64,000 bases of DNA from Thermosphaera sp. (GCA_038827615.1 JAWBNK010000001.1:496290-560289), one strand, 5' to 3'; positions 53,182-62,629 are shown, counted from the stretch's first letter. Notes: generated from the sequence alone by a model not told the origin. A program made the numbers and translations.

Positions 53182-53218
53182 CAGTAAAACCATATAATCA
53201 ATTATAGAGGAGTCGAGC

Positions 53219-54547
53219 TTGACTCAATCATTCTTAATAAAAAACGTTAAAATACCGGTTGGAGGAGAACTTGTTGAAGGATCTATTTTAATTGAAAACA
53301 AGTATATCACAGCGATATCTAAGAAAGACTTTCAAGCCGACTTCGTCTTGGATGGTAAAGGGTTTCTCGCTATCCCTGGAGGCATAGATATACATGCTCA
53401 CGTGTACGATCCCGAGAAGCCTGACCATGAGGATTGGACCACAGGAAGTCTCGCAGCAGTTTACGGCGGTATAACTACTATAGTGGATATGCCATTAAGA
53501 GTTTTTGTTGACAATATTTCAAGAGCTATGGAGAAGATAGAATCGGCCAAGAGGCATTCTTATGTGAACTTTGGAATAACAGGTGGATTTCTAAATGACC
53601 GGAATTATGACTCGATAGATGAACTACTTAAAATAGGTATAAGGACATTCAAAATATTCACTTGTCGCCCCTTCACAACAACCGAACAATCTCTCGCTAG
53701 AATTTTCAAGAAGGCTTCTACCAAGAATGTAGTTCTAATAGCACATGCTGAGGATGAGGGCATATTGACTATTCGTGAGGAGGAGTACAAATCACAAAAC
53801 GATATAGAGGCGTATCATTTGAGTAGAGACGGCTTAGCCGAGGCAGCCGCAATCATGAAACTAGGATATTACTCTCTTGAAACAGGGGCGTCCTTGCACA
53901 TAGCACATCTTTCAAGCAAGGAGGGCGTGGAGTCATTAGAATTCTTGAGGAAAAGAAATGCAAAAATCACGTCTGAAACATGTCCCCATTATTTATTTTT
54001 CACTCGGGAAGACAGCAAGAAATACGGAACATTTCTGAAAATGGCTCCAACGTTAAAGACTAGTGTAGACCGGGAGGTTTTGTGGAAAGCCCTCTCTGAG
54101 GGCATTATTGACGTGTATGCAAGCGACAATGCTCCTTCACCTAGAGAGTTGAAGGAAACCGACGTGTGGTCTGCATGGGGTGGAATCCCTAACCTCGAGA
54201 TTATGGGGCCCTTTTTGTTCACCTACGGGGTCCTCCAGAGAAGAATAAGTCTTCACAGATTCATAACAGTTTTTTCGAGGAATCCGGCGAAGCTTCTCAA
54301 CGTGTACCCTACGCTTGGGGAACTAGCTGTTGGTAGTGTTGCCGACATCGTAGTCCTAAATACTAGAGAACCCAGAACGATCTCGTCTAGAAATCACCAC
54401 CATAAGGTGGATTGGACGCCTTGGGAGGGAACTACCCTTTATGGACACTCATATCACGCTGTAGTAAGTGGGGAACTAGTGCTAGAGGAGGGTGAGCTAG
54501 TGGGAAGGCCCGGTGATAAATTATATATCGGCTTTATCAATAGATGA
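53219..54547 (+). CDS. Allantoinase/dihydropyrimidinase-type cyclic amidohydrolase
   Basis: 442 residues from TTG 53219 (GGAG 6 bases upstream). Metal ligands: GIDIHAHVYDP (HxH), the carboxylated lysine in TFKIFTCRP, LIAHAED, and LHIAHLSS. The active-site aspartate lies in YASDNAPSPRELKETDVWSAWGGIPNLE, which follows the allantoinase pattern (SDHSPCTPELK...AWGGI), not the DHAPH of dihydroorotase; Asn replaces the usual His after the Asp. It hydrolyses a cyclic ureide or imide ring; the substrate is uncertain. A pyrimidine-pathway dihydroorotase is possible but less consistent. Confidence 0.82.
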   Translation: MTQSFLIKNVKIPVGGELVEGSILIENKYITAISKKDFQADFVLDGKGFLAIPGGIDIHAHVYDPEKPDHEDWTTGSLAAVYGGITTIVDMPLRVFVDNISRAMEKIESAKRHSYVNFGITGGFLNDRNYDSIDELLKIGIRTFKIFTCRPFTTTEQSLARIFKKASTKNVVLIAHAEDEGILTIREEEYKSQNDIEAYHLSRDGLAEAAAIMKLGYYSLETGASLHIAHLSSKEGVESLEFLRKRNAKITSETCPHYLFFTREDSKKYGTFLKMAPTLKTSVDREVLWKALSEGIIDVYASDNAPSPRELKETDVWSAWGGIPNLEIMGPFLFTYGVLQRRISLHRFITVFSRNPAKLLNVYPTLGELAVGSVADIVVLNTREPRTISSRNHHHKVDWTPWEGTTLYGHSYHAVVSGELVLEEGELVGRPGDKLYIGFINR

Positions 54548-54562
54548 GAGAAGGGTTGAAAT

Positions 54563-55186
54563 ATGACGGACATGGTGATAATATTTATCTCTTATTTTAC
54601 TCAACTCCTCGCTATAATGAACCCATTCTCGGCAATCCCTACTTTTATATCCCTGACCGAGGGTTTATCGCATGTTGATAGGGTAAACATCGTGAAGAAG
54701 GCGTACTTGGCTGGATTAACAATATTGATTTCTTTCACTCTAATAGGTAAGTACATCCTTGAAGCGTTTAACGTTTCACTACCAGGCTTGAGAGTAGGCG
54801 GTGGGATAATATTGATGACAATAGCTTTGGATATGCTTGGAGAGATGCCTAGGACCAAGCAAGTGAATCCTGGTGATATTGCAGTTGTGCCGATCGCCAC
54901 TCCTCTCATAATTGGACCCGGCACGATTACCACGGTGTTGCTATTGACTTCGACCGATTCATCCCCAATCAACATCTTATTGGTTTTTGTTTCAGGATTG
55001 GTGGCTTGCACTGCTACTTTCGCGATACTTTTGGTAAGTGATAGACTCGTCAAGTATTTGAAGGTTTCGACAGTGAAGGCTATTGGCAGATTCATGGCGT
55101 TAATTATCGCTGGCGTAGCCGTTGAGATGATTGCCTTGGGTGTTTCTCAATACTTCCGTGAACTCTCCTTGTGTCATTGCCCATAA
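54563..55186 (+). CDS. MarC-family integral membrane protein
   Basis: 207 residues, six hydrophobic helices. The two family repeats are visible: LAIMNPFSAIPTFISLTEGLS near the start and VPIATPLIIGPGTITTVLLL in the middle. Function of the family is not settled despite the name. It lies 15 bases behind the amidohydrolase gene and converges on the CDF gene with a 5-base gap. Confidence 0.88.
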   Translation: MTDMVIIFISYFTQLLAIMNPFSAIPTFISLTEGLSHVDRVNIVKKAYLAGLTILISFTLIGKYILEAFNVSLPGLRVGGGIILMTIALDMLGEMPRTKQVNPGDIAVVPIATPLIIGPGTITTVLLLTSTDSSPINILLVFVSGLVACTATFAILLVSDRLVKYLKVSTVKAIGRFMALIIAGVAVEMIALGVSQYFRELSLCHCP

Positions 55187-55191
55187 CCGTG

Positions 55192-55983
55192 TTAAGAATC
55201 AATTTTCCCCTCGACGCAGAGGTCTATTCCGTAATTGTTTTTCAAAATAGCCTTGAATTTAGCAACATCTTCACTCCTAGGGTTGCCCCTCAATAGTAAG
55301 TCTCCGTGAAACTTCGCTTGAGAAACTTTTCGTAGCCTCAGACTTTCAATCTTAAATCCATGTTTACCAGCCTCATTAACGATAGTCTCATAAACCTCCA
55401 ATGGGGGAGCCGAGTCGACCATTATTTCGATCAAATCTCCTCCAGCGCGAAAAAGTTCATAGAATATGAACCCGGTGAGTGCAATAGCCCCAACGTAGTC
55501 TATCATATATGAGTACACCGCGCCCCCTAGGGTAGACACAATTCCAACTCCAGACTCTATGAACTCACTGGCAGTGAACTCCCCGTACGTCCTGAAACCA
55601 GCTGACATTCGCCTAGATAATAGCACTGGTGGAGCATACGCAACTATAGATGCCACTGCAAGATAGAATGCCTCGAGGCCGACTCTGTACTCCCTTGTAG
55701 ATGCTAGTCTAGAAATGGATATTCCTGCTACGAACGAGTAGGACAACATAGTAATCAATACACCCACATACTCAAACCTCTCATGTCCGAAGTGGTGATC
55801 TGAGTCTGGTGGCATGACAGTCCTTCTCCTCAAAGCCAAGACTGCGAATAACGCGAGTAGGTTTGCAAAGCTCGTCAAAGCGTCAACAAATAGCGCATTG
55901 CTTCCGAAGATCAATCCCCCTGTTACTTTCAGAAAGCCCCCGGCGATACTACCAGCAATTATTAATGCGAGTTTTCTATTCAT
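55192..55983 (-). CDS. Cation diffusion facilitator (CDF) family transporter with atypical metal site
   Basis: 263 residues with about six membrane helices and a C-terminal cytoplasmic ferredoxin-like domain (about 190-263). The helix 2 metal motif, normally HxxxD or DxxxD, aligns here with T37xxxN41 in VDALTSFANLLA. Helix 5 reads TASEFIESGVGIV, with acidic residues where HxxxD is usual. The cytosolic loop HHFGHERFEYVGVL is family-typical. Metal specificity is therefore unlikely to be classical zinc. Promoter TTTTATCAC upstream. Confidence 0.82.
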   Translation of the reverse strand: MNRKLALIIAGSIAGGFLKVTGGLIFGSNALFVDALTSFANLLALFAVLALRRRTVMPPDSDHHFGHERFEYVGVLITMLSYSFVAGISISRLASTREYRVGLEAFYLAVASIVAYAPPVLLSRRMSAGFRTYGEFTASEFIESGVGIVSTLGGAVYSYMIDYVGAIALTGFIFYELFRAGGDLIEIMVDSAPPLEVYETIVNEAGKHGFKIESLRLRKVSQAKFHGDLLLRGNPRSEDVAKFKAILKNNYGIDLCVEGKIDS

Positions 55984-56176
55984 TTTAACACCCTTTCGTG
56001 ATAAAAGTATTAAAGAAGAGAGACTTTTAATAATCCATGATTCACCCGTGATGAGCCACGGCGTGATGACTAGGGGATGATATAGTCCCGCATATCTGAC
56101 AACAAAGTTTCCGTGGAGCTTACGGCGTTATGTTTTTTATTTACCTTAGAATTCAAAATATCTTGTGGTGAAACCT
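55984..56176. promoter_or_regulatory. Divergent spacer with repeated GTGATGA boxes
   Basis: It carries the leftward CDF promoter (TAATACTTTTATCAC on the minus strand, about 55998-56012) and the rightward ferredoxin promoter (TTTTTTATTTACC region, about 56132-56145). Between them GTGATGA occurs at 56048-56054 and again at 56063-56069, with CTGA at 56096-56099; see the finding on a possible C/D RNA. Confidence 0.35.
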
Positions 56177-56416
56177 ATGGCTCAATATAGGGTGAAGATA
56201 GAACCACGCGAAAATTGTATATCCGACATGGTGTGTGTCTCTATTTGTCCAGACGTCTTCGAAATGAATCCCGACGACAACAAGTCTCAAATAGTGGAGA
56301 AATATAGAAGCGATGGAAATATTGCGGTGGGAGTCATACCCGAGGACTTGGCCACCTGTGCACAGGACGCTGCGAATGCGTGCCCCGTGCAAATAATCAT
56401 GGTGGAAAAGGTCTAA
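56177..56416 (+). CDS. Ferredoxin, single [4Fe-4S] with Asp ligand position
   Basis: 79 residues from ATG 56177 (GGTGAAACCT just upstream). The cluster motif is CISDMVCVSICP: Asp replaces the second cysteine of CxxCxxCxxxCP, as in Pyrococcus furiosus ferredoxin. The remote ligand is in ANACPV. Two further cysteines (SICP and LATCAQD) could form the disulfide seen in that protein. General low-potential electron carrier. It has its own promoter and T-run terminator, consistent with monocistronic high expression. Confidence 0.92.
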   Translation: MAQYRVKIEPRENCISDMVCVSICPDVFEMNPDDNKSQIVEKYRSDGNIAVGVIPEDLATCAQDAANACPVQIIMVEKV

Positions 56417-56419
56417 ATC

Positions 56420-56427
56420 TTTTTTTA
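56420..56427 (+). terminator. T8 terminator after ferredoxin
   Basis: Eight T begin four bases after the ferredoxin stop codon, an archaeal oligo-T signal. Confidence 0.5.
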
Positions 56428-56477
56428 AAAACATCATCGTTTTACATTAAGCATTGGACAGGTTGGTGATGTTTTTC

Positions 56478-57704
56478 ATGGAAGATGTCTTTAAACAGGT
56501 CCTAGACATCTCTAGGACAATTCTGATCAATAGCGTGAAATACCCAACGGTGTTAGGAGAGTATTATGAGGATTTGATAGATTATTATGCTGAAGAGTTA
56601 TCCAAATACGGGATACACGTTACGATCCACAGGGTTCCGGATGAATACTCGAAAAATGCTCTGTCAAAACAATTCAACCCAGATAAGCCTAGGTACATCC
56701 TGATGGCCAGAATAGGGAAGGGAAAGAGAGTCTTACAATTTAATGGTCACTACGACGTTGTGTCTCCGGGAGAGGGCTGGACTACTGATCCATTCAATCC
56801 TGTCGTGATAAACGGCAAGGTTTACGGTCGTGGAACAACGGACATGAAAGCGGGTATAGCGGCGTTTTTATCTGCTATGATTTACTATGCGATTAAGGGA
56901 GAGGAGCCTGATGTCATTGTTGAGGGTGCGGTGGTTCCAGATGAGGAGATAGGAGGCGCGACCGGAACTGGGTATTTGGTCAATGAATTATCAAGCCGTC
57001 CCGATTTCGCCGTGATTGCTGAGCCCTCTGGGATTGATAACATCTACATTGGTCACCGGGGCAACGTATGGGGGATGCTGAGAATCCATGGAAAACAAGC
57101 ACACGGCTCAACTCCATGGCTCGGAGATAATGCATTTGAAAAAATGATTGTTTTCGCAGATTATTTTATAAGAAATTATAAACCACTGCTTGAAACCAGG
57201 ACGAGTAAGTTTAAATACGAAGATCCTCGCGCTGCACATCCATCAGTGACGCTAGGGGGACGGCTTGAGGCTCCCGGTTCAATTAATATCGTTCCAGGTC
57301 AAGTGGGATTCAGCATTGATAGAAGGTTAATCATCGAGGAAAATTCAGACGACGTGATAAGAGAGTTAAAGGAATTCGTGGAAAGTGCTTCGAGGAATCT
57401 TAATATAGATGTTCAATTTGAAGTAGTAGAACGTTCAAACCCGGTTTACGTAGACGAGAATCATCCCTATTTAACAATGCTCTCTAAAGCGATTAAAGAA
57501 ACACTAAATGTCGAGCCCTCCAAAAGCATTTGTGTGGGGGGACTGGACTTAAAGTACTATCTAGCTAAAGGAATTCCTGCTGTTGCATATGGTCCAGGAG
57601 AAGTATCGATGGCTCATAAGGCTAACGAATACGTTTCACTTCAAAACCTCTATGATATTATAAAAGTCTACATTAAACTTATTGATCTTTTTTCTGATAT
57701 CTAA
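56478..57704 (+). CDS. M20-family metallopeptidase (ArgE/DapE-like)
   Basis: About 408 residues from ATG 56478 (GGTGAT upstream; ATG 56469 also possible). Dizinc site: FNGHYDVVSPGEGW (first His and catalytic Asp), GRGTTDMKAGIAA (bridging Asp), VPDEEIGGATGT (catalytic Glu plus Glu ligand), and MAHKANEYV (last His). A lid domain spans about 190-300. It hydrolyses N-acyl amino acids or dipeptides; no lysine or arginine synthesis genes are nearby, so the substrate is open. Confidence 0.88.
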   Translation: MEDVFKQVLDISRTILINSVKYPTVLGEYYEDLIDYYAEELSKYGIHVTIHRVPDEYSKNALSKQFNPDKPRYILMARIGKGKRVLQFNGHYDVVSPGEGWTTDPFNPVVINGKVYGRGTTDMKAGIAAFLSAMIYYAIKGEEPDVIVEGAVVPDEEIGGATGTGYLVNELSSRPDFAVIAEPSGIDNIYIGHRGNVWGMLRIHGKQAHGSTPWLGDNAFEKMIVFADYFIRNYKPLLETRTSKFKYEDPRAAHPSVTLGGRLEAPGSINIVPGQVGFSIDRRLIIEENSDDVIRELKEFVESASRNLNIDVQFEVVERSNPVYVDENHPYLTMLSKAIKETLNVEPSKSICVGGLDLKYYLAKGIPAVAYGPGEVSMAHKANEYVSLQNLYDIIKVYIKLIDLFSDI

Positions 57705-57730
57705 CCCGCAATACTTGTGAGGTATTCAAG

Positions 57731-58408
57731 TTGAAATTTTTTCAGGAATTCAAGAATTATTACACAATTAAGATGAGCTCAGTATTCAAAGCTATTTTAT
57801 TTCTTGAAGACTTCAAGGAGGAGGCTGAATGCGATCGTTTATACGCTGAATTTATCGGTAGTAAACTAGTTGTGAACCCTGAAAAATGTAACTCAGAAGT
57901 GTTCGAGGCTTTGAATCATTATTCCAATCAATATGAAATACAAGCTGAAACTGGTAGAGTATTCGGTGAAATAGAAAGATTTTATTGGAAGATCGTCGAG
58001 CTCTATGCGGAGGGTCTTAGGCCTGTTTTGAGAAAAGAGCTCTTTAAATCCCCTGGGTCGAAAATAGAGTATTTTCTCTTGGTAAGTCCCCTAGGAGATG
58101 GGGTTTTACTTGAAGGAGAGATGGGAAAAGTAAAAATACCTTGGATAGAGTCTTTTTTCACTGCTCACACTCATCCTGAAGAGACTCTTACTCCGAGTTT
58201 CACTGACTTAGAAACTATTGTTAAATCTCTAACTCTTCGAAGTGTTGGACACTCAATAGAAGGGTATTCTCGAGGGATGGTTATTTTTAGGATAAAGCCG
58301 CTTACAGTTGAACAACTTTTTTACCTCAAAAATGTTAAAAGAGGTGATCTATTATCTTTTATTGAAAGACTCAATCGTGTCGATTCAATAAGGATTACGT
58401 ATCTTTGA
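57731..58408 (+). CDS. Unknown protein with JAMM/MPN-type metalloprotease motif
   Basis: 225 residues. H146-Thr-H148-Pro, then P155-S156-x-x-D159 (AHTHPEETLTPSFTDLE) is the JAMM zinc signature (HxHP...SxxD). Upstream acidic residues at 128-130 (LLEGEMG) could provide the glutamate. The motif sits in a beta-strand/helix context typical of MPN folds. The N-terminal 100 residues are helical and unlike anything I can name. It starts 26 bases after the M20 peptidase and stops 18 bases before the chosen biotin carboxylase start. Possible isopeptidase or metallohydrolase. Confidence 0.65.
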   Translation: MKFFQEFKNYYTIKMSSVFKAILFLEDFKEEAECDRLYAEFIGSKLVVNPEKCNSEVFEALNHYSNQYEIQAETGRVFGEIERFYWKIVELYAEGLRPVLRKELFKSPGSKIEYFLLVSPLGDGVLLEGEMGKVKIPWIESFFTAHTHPEETLTPSFTDLETIVKSLTLRSVGHSIEGYSRGMVIFRIKPLTVEQLFYLKNVKRGDLLSFIERLNRVDSIRITYL

Positions 58409-58426
58409 TCGATGGAGCGGTTCCAT

Positions 58427-59941
58427 ATGCCGTTTCGAATATTTATTGCAAATAGGGGAGAGATAGCCATAAGGATCGCGAAGACCGCTTGGGAGCACGG
58501 CTTTATCCCTATCGGTATATACACGAAAGAGGATGAGCATTCTCTTCATAGGAGATATTTGAAAGACGATAGGGAAGTCTCCAGCTATCTCGACATAGAG
58601 GAGGTGGTTGATGCTGCAGTTGAGTTAGGCTCTGACGCAGTGCATCCCGGGTATGGATTTCTAAGCGAAAACCCAGAGTTTGCAAGAGAGGTTATAAGAC
58701 GTAATATTTTATTTATAGGTCCATCACCCACTGCTATGGAGCTCTCGGGGGATAAATTGAAGGCTAAAGAGGTTGCAAAAAAGATTGGGATTCCAACCTT
58801 GCCATGGATCATTGTTAAAGATGAAAAGGACATTGAGGAATTCGCACGAGAGCACGGCTATCCAGTTTTATTAAAAGCGGTGGGTGGCGGAGGTGGTAAA
58901 GGCATTAGACTTGTACGTGAGGGAGATGACCTAGGAAAAGCTATTGAGGCAGCTTCTAAAGAGGCTATGAAAGCTTTTAACGACCCCAGGGTTTATGCTG
59001 AGCCATTTCTACAGAATGTCAAGCATATCGAAGTTCAGATCATTGGCGATGGTGAGAACATAGTTCATCTTTATGAAAGAGAGTGTAGTGTTCAGAGACG
59101 TTTCCAGAAGATAATTGAAGAGGCCCCAAGCCCCTTCTTAAATGGGGAGGAAAGGAACGTTATCACCAGCCATGCGGTAGAGTTGGGGAAAGCCATAAAA
59201 TACAGTAATGCTGGAACGGTTGAAATGTTATTTGACGTCTCAACTAGGAGGCATTATTTCATGGAGATTAATGCAAGGCTCCAAGTCGAACATCCGGTAA
59301 CGGAGATGATAACGGGGCTTGATATTGTGTTAAAACAAATAGAGGTAACCATGTACAAGGTCCTGGACTTGAAGCAACACAACATCTCATTTCGAGGACA
59401 TGCAATTGAAGCTAGAATATACGCGGAGAATCCTGTTTTCGAGGAACCGGCAGTGGGCGTTGTTAAGAACTACAAAGAGCCTTCAGGACCTGGAATCCGG
59501 GTTGATTCATCCATTGAAGCTGGTTCGAAAGTGACAACTGATTTCGATCCAATGATAGCAAAGATAATTGCTTGGGGTCCTGACAGGAGGATGGCGTTGC
59601 TAAGGCTTGAAAGAGGGCTAAAAGAGTTCGTAATAGACGGATTGATCACTAATATTCCTCTATTAAGAGAAATCATTAGGCACGAAGCCTTTGTCAAAGG
59701 TGTTTATACTACAAAATTCTATTATGAAAATATTGAAAACTTCCGGAGGGAGATATCAAAGAAAATCCGAAGCGAGGCACTAATTATTACAGGGCTTACG
59801 GAATTTGCTGGTAAGGATGTGACTAAGTGGCTAGAGACTTCAAAGAAGCATTTGCAAGCCCATGAAGAGAGCATAGTTAATTTGAAAAGAAAGGCCTGGT
59901 ATTACTACATATCGACTAGAGATAAACTTAGAAGGAAATGA
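58427..59941 (+). CDS. Biotin carboxylase (acyl-CoA or pyruvate carboxylase subunit A)
   Basis: 504 residues from ATG 58427 (GGAG 8 bases upstream). FRIFIANRGEIAIRIAKTA, HPGYGFLSENPEF, AVGGGGGKGIRLV (ATP-grasp loop), HIEVQIIGDG, ECSVQRRFQKIIEEAPSP and EINARLQVEHPVTEM are all present, so the enzyme looks active. Carboxylates biotin on a carrier protein with ATP and bicarbonate. A helical tail of about 55 residues follows the normal domain. No biotin carrier or carboxyltransferase gene is adjacent. Its partners must be encoded elsewhere. Confidence 0.92.
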   Translation: MPFRIFIANRGEIAIRIAKTAWEHGFIPIGIYTKEDEHSLHRRYLKDDREVSSYLDIEEVVDAAVELGSDAVHPGYGFLSENPEFAREVIRRNILFIGPSPTAMELSGDKLKAKEVAKKIGIPTLPWIIVKDEKDIEEFAREHGYPVLLKAVGGGGGKGIRLVREGDDLGKAIEAASKEAMKAFNDPRVYAEPFLQNVKHIEVQIIGDGENIVHLYERECSVQRRFQKIIEEAPSPFLNGEERNVITSHAVELGKAIKYSNAGTVEMLFDVSTRRHYFMEINARLQVEHPVTEMITGLDIVLKQIEVTMYKVLDLKQHNISFRGHAIEARIYAENPVFEEPAVGVVKNYKEPSGPGIRVDSSIEAGSKVTTDFDPMIAKIIAWGPDRRMALLRLERGLKEFVIDGLITNIPLLREIIRHEAFVKGVYTTKFYYENIENFRREISKKIRSEALIITGLTEFAGKDVTKWLETSKKHLQAHEESIVNLKRKAWYYYISTRDKLRRK

Positions 59942-59975
59942 TGGCGGTCCTCTTAAAGTGTTCAATTAGTATGCA

Positions 59976-60013
59976 CGAATATATTCGAATATTTACGTAA
60001 TTTTTATTAATCC
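59976..60013 (+). promoter_or_regulatory. ppsA promoter with overlapping palindromes
   Basis: CGAATATATTCG (59976-59987) and ATATTCGAATAT (59981-59992) are two perfect 12-base palindromes sharing seven bases, directly upstream of the TATA-like TTTTTATTAATCC (about 60001-60013). Likely operator or activator site for a sugar- or redox-responsive regulator of PEP synthase. Confidence 0.55.
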
Positions 60014-60063
60014 TCATCGTTATTTTCTCACATGAATTAAGATTAAGATAGAGATGATATCCG

Positions 60064-62556
60064 ATGAGCGATAAATCAACTCGATTCGTTCTATGGCTAG
60101 ACGAAGTAAGAAAAGAAGACGTTCCTCTTGTAGGAGGAAAAAATGCTAACCTTGGAGAGATGATAGCTGCCGGAATACCGGTTCCCCCAGGTTATGCCGT
60201 AACAGCCTATGCTTTCAAGTATTTTCTCGATAAGACAGGTCTAGGAGAGAAGATATACTCTATGCTTAGGCAACTAGATGTTAACAATACTAAGGCTCTA
60301 GAAGAAACCACGTCGAAGATTCGTGAAATGATAATGAATGAACCCATGCCGAAGGAGGTTGAGGAAGAAATAAAGAAGGCTCACAGGAGGCTTGCGGAGA
60401 GGCTGAACATGCCGGTCGAGGCTGTTAGAGTTGCTGTAAGAAGCAGCGCAACCGCGGAAGACATGCCCGAGGCGAGCTTCGCCGGACAACAAGATACCTA
60501 TTTGAACGTATATGGCGAGGACAAAGTAGTTTACTACGTTAAGAGATGCTGGGCAAGCTTGTTCACGGCTAGGGCAACATTCTATCGTGTCGCACAAGGG
60601 ATTCCCCACGAAAGGACCTTGATGAGCGTTACTGTGCAGAAAATGGTCAACAGCAGAGCAGCCGGAGTCATGTTTACTCTCCATCCGGTAACCGGCGACG
60701 AGAAAGTAGCCGTGATCGAAGGGAGCTGGGGATTAGGTGAGTCAGTCGTAGGTGGTAAGGTAACCCCGGATGAGTGGGTTGTAAACAAGGACACAATGGA
60801 AATAATCGAAGAAAAGATCAATAAGAAAATATTCATGATAACATTTGACCCTGCAAAAGGAAAGAACGTTCACCTCAAATGGGATGATAAGTTAGGGAAG
60901 TGGGTGGCTGAAGAAGGAGAGACTGAGGCTCCACTTGCAAAGATAGCTCATCCAGACAAGCCTGCGTTGGATAAGAAAGAAGTGTTAAAGCTAGCTGAAC
61001 TAGCCAAGTTGATTCAGAAACACTACAATAGACACATGGACATAGAATGGGCCGTGGACAGCGATCTACCCTTCCCGCAGAATGTCTTTATTGTTCAAGC
61101 CCGTCCAGAAACCGTTTGGAGCTTAAAGAAGGCTAAGGAGGAGAAGAAAGTCGAAGTCAAGGGCAAAACGGTGAAGCTGGGTGAAGCGAAAGTACTTATT
61201 AGGGGATTACCGGCAAGCCCCGGCGTTGGAGCGGGAGTAGCCAAAGTCATCCTTGACCCCAAGAGCAAGGAGGCAATGGAGTTCAAGGAAGGTGAAGTCT
61301 TAATTACTAAAATGACTGACCCTGACTGGGTTCCCTTGATGAAAAAAGCCGCAGCCATCGTTACTGATGAAGGAGGCATGACGAGTCATGCCGCAATCGT
61401 CAGCAGGGAACTCGGTATCCCATGTATCGTGGGCACAGGAGGAGCCACTCAAGCGATACCCAGCGGCATAGACGTAACCGTGGATGGCGGGAGAGGAGTA
61501 GTGTATGAAGGCATAGTGGAAGAGCTGGTTAAGCCCAAGGCAGAAGTTGCTCCTCAGGTATCAGGTGTTGCAGCTGTAGGGATAAGTTCCGAGCAACTTC
61601 TACCACTCTACCCAGTAACAGCTACAAAGATTTACATGAACTTGGGTGAACCAGACGCGATAGAAAAGTATAAGGATCTTCCATTCGACGGTATTGGATT
61701 AATGAGGATTGAATTCATTATCACCGACTGGGTCCAATACCACCCATTGTACTTAATTGAGATTGGTAAGCCTGAAGAATTCGTGAACAAGCTTGCAGAG
61801 GGAATAGCGAAGGTTGCCCAAGTCATATATCCGAGGCCAGTTGTTGTCAGATTCAGCGACTTCAAGACGAATGAATACAGGGGACTAAAGGGCGGAGAGA
61901 AGTACGAGCCAGACGAGAGAAACCCGATGATTGGGTGGAGAGGCGTTAGCAGATATATTCATCCAAAGTATGAGCCTGGATTTAGGCTCGAAGTTAGAGC
62001 TATTAAGAAGGTTAGAGAAGAATTCGGGTTAACTAATGTCTGGGTGATGTTCCCGTTTGTGAGGACGACTTGGGAGCTTGAGAGAGCAATTGCAATAATG
62101 GAGGACGAGGGATTAAAGAGGAGCAAGGACTTCAAGGTTTGGGCAATGGCTGAAGTGCCCAGCATAGCATTACTTGCAGACAAGTTTGCAGAATACGTTG
62201 ATGGATTCAGTATTGGTAGCAACGACCTCACACAGTTGGTTCTTGGAGCAGACAGAGACAGCAATATCCTCGCAGAGATGGGATACTTTGACGAGAGAGA
62301 CCCCGCCGTTCTTGAGGCCATAAGAATGATCATTGAAAAGGCACACAGCAAGGGAGCGACAGTCAGTATATGCGGGCAAGCCCCGAGTGTATACCCAGAA
62401 ATTGTCGAATTCCTAGTGGAAGCTGGAATAGACAGCATGAGCGTTAACCCTGACGCAGTCATATCGACAAGGAGATTAGTGGCGAGCATTGAAAGAAAAA
62501 TCCTGCTAAAGCGCCTTGAAAACGTGATGAATAAGCTTAACCAATTCCAATACTAA
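60064..62556 (+). CDS. ppsA: Phosphoenolpyruvate synthase
   Basis: 830 residues. N-terminal ATP-grasp part: [51 protein letters not shown]. The phosphohistidine is H442 in [17 protein letters not shown]. The C-terminal PEP-binding barrel contains [25 protein letters not shown] and the catalytic cysteine C770 in SICGQAPS. Makes PEP from pyruvate, ATP and water; in hyperthermophilic archaea it may also run toward ATP formation. Own promoter with a palindromic element; T7 after the stop. Confidence 0.96.
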   Translation: MSDKSTRFVLWLDEVRKEDVPLVGGKNANLGEMIAAGIPVPPGYAVTAYAFKYFLDKTGLGEKIYSMLRQLDVNNTKALEETTSKIREMIMNEPMPKEVEEEIKKAHRRLAERLNMPVEAVRVAVRSSATAEDMPEASFAGQQDTYLNVYGEDKVVYYVKRCWASLFTARATFYRVAQGIPHERTLMSVTVQKMVNSRAAGVMFTLHPVTGDEKVAVIEGSWGLGESVVGGKVTPDEWVVNKDTMEIIEEKINKKIFMITFDPAKGKNVHLKWDDKLGKWVAEEGETEAPLAKIAHPDKPALDKKEVLKLAELAKLIQKHYNRHMDIEWAVDSDLPFPQNVFIVQARPETVWSLKKAKEEKKVEVKGKTVKLGEAKVLIRGLPASPGVGAGVAKVILDPKSKEAMEFKEGEVLITKMTDPDWVPLMKKAAAIVTDEGGMTSHAAIVSRELGIPCIVGTGGATQAIPSGIDVTVDGGRGVVYEGIVEELVKPKAEVAPQVSGVAAVGISSEQLLPLYPVTATKIYMNLGEPDAIEKYKDLPFDGIGLMRIEFIITDWVQYHPLYLIEIGKPEEFVNKLAEGIAKVAQVIYPRPVVVRFSDFKTNEYRGLKGGEKYEPDERNPMIGWRGVSRYIHPKYEPGFRLEVRAIKKVREEFGLTNVWVMFPFVRTTWELERAIAIMEDEGLKRSKDFKVWAMAEVPSIALLADKFAEYVDGFSIGSNDLTQLVLGADRDSNILAEMGYFDERDPAVLEAIRMIIEKAHSKGATVSICGQAPSVYPEIVEFLVEAGIDSMSVNPDAVISTRRLVASIERKILLKRLENVMNKLNQFQY

Positions 62557-62563
62557 TTTTTTT
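62557..62563 (+). terminator. T7 terminator after ppsA
   Basis: Seven T directly follow the ppsA stop codon. Confidence 0.5.
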
Positions 62564-62629
62564 AAAAAACATTAGATTTCGAAACATATTTTTAATGGAG
62601 TCCTTAATCAATAATTACTGGTGTTAGGC

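Noticed and set aside
53219-54547. Dihydroorotase label for the amidohydrolase.
   Set aside because: The Asp block follows the allantoinase pattern (AWGGI), no DHAPH motif is present, and no pyrimidine synthesis genes are adjacent.
60298-60836. Long antisense frames opposite ppsA.
   Set aside because: They mirror codon bias of the sense gene; no ribosome site, promoter or protein motif supports them.
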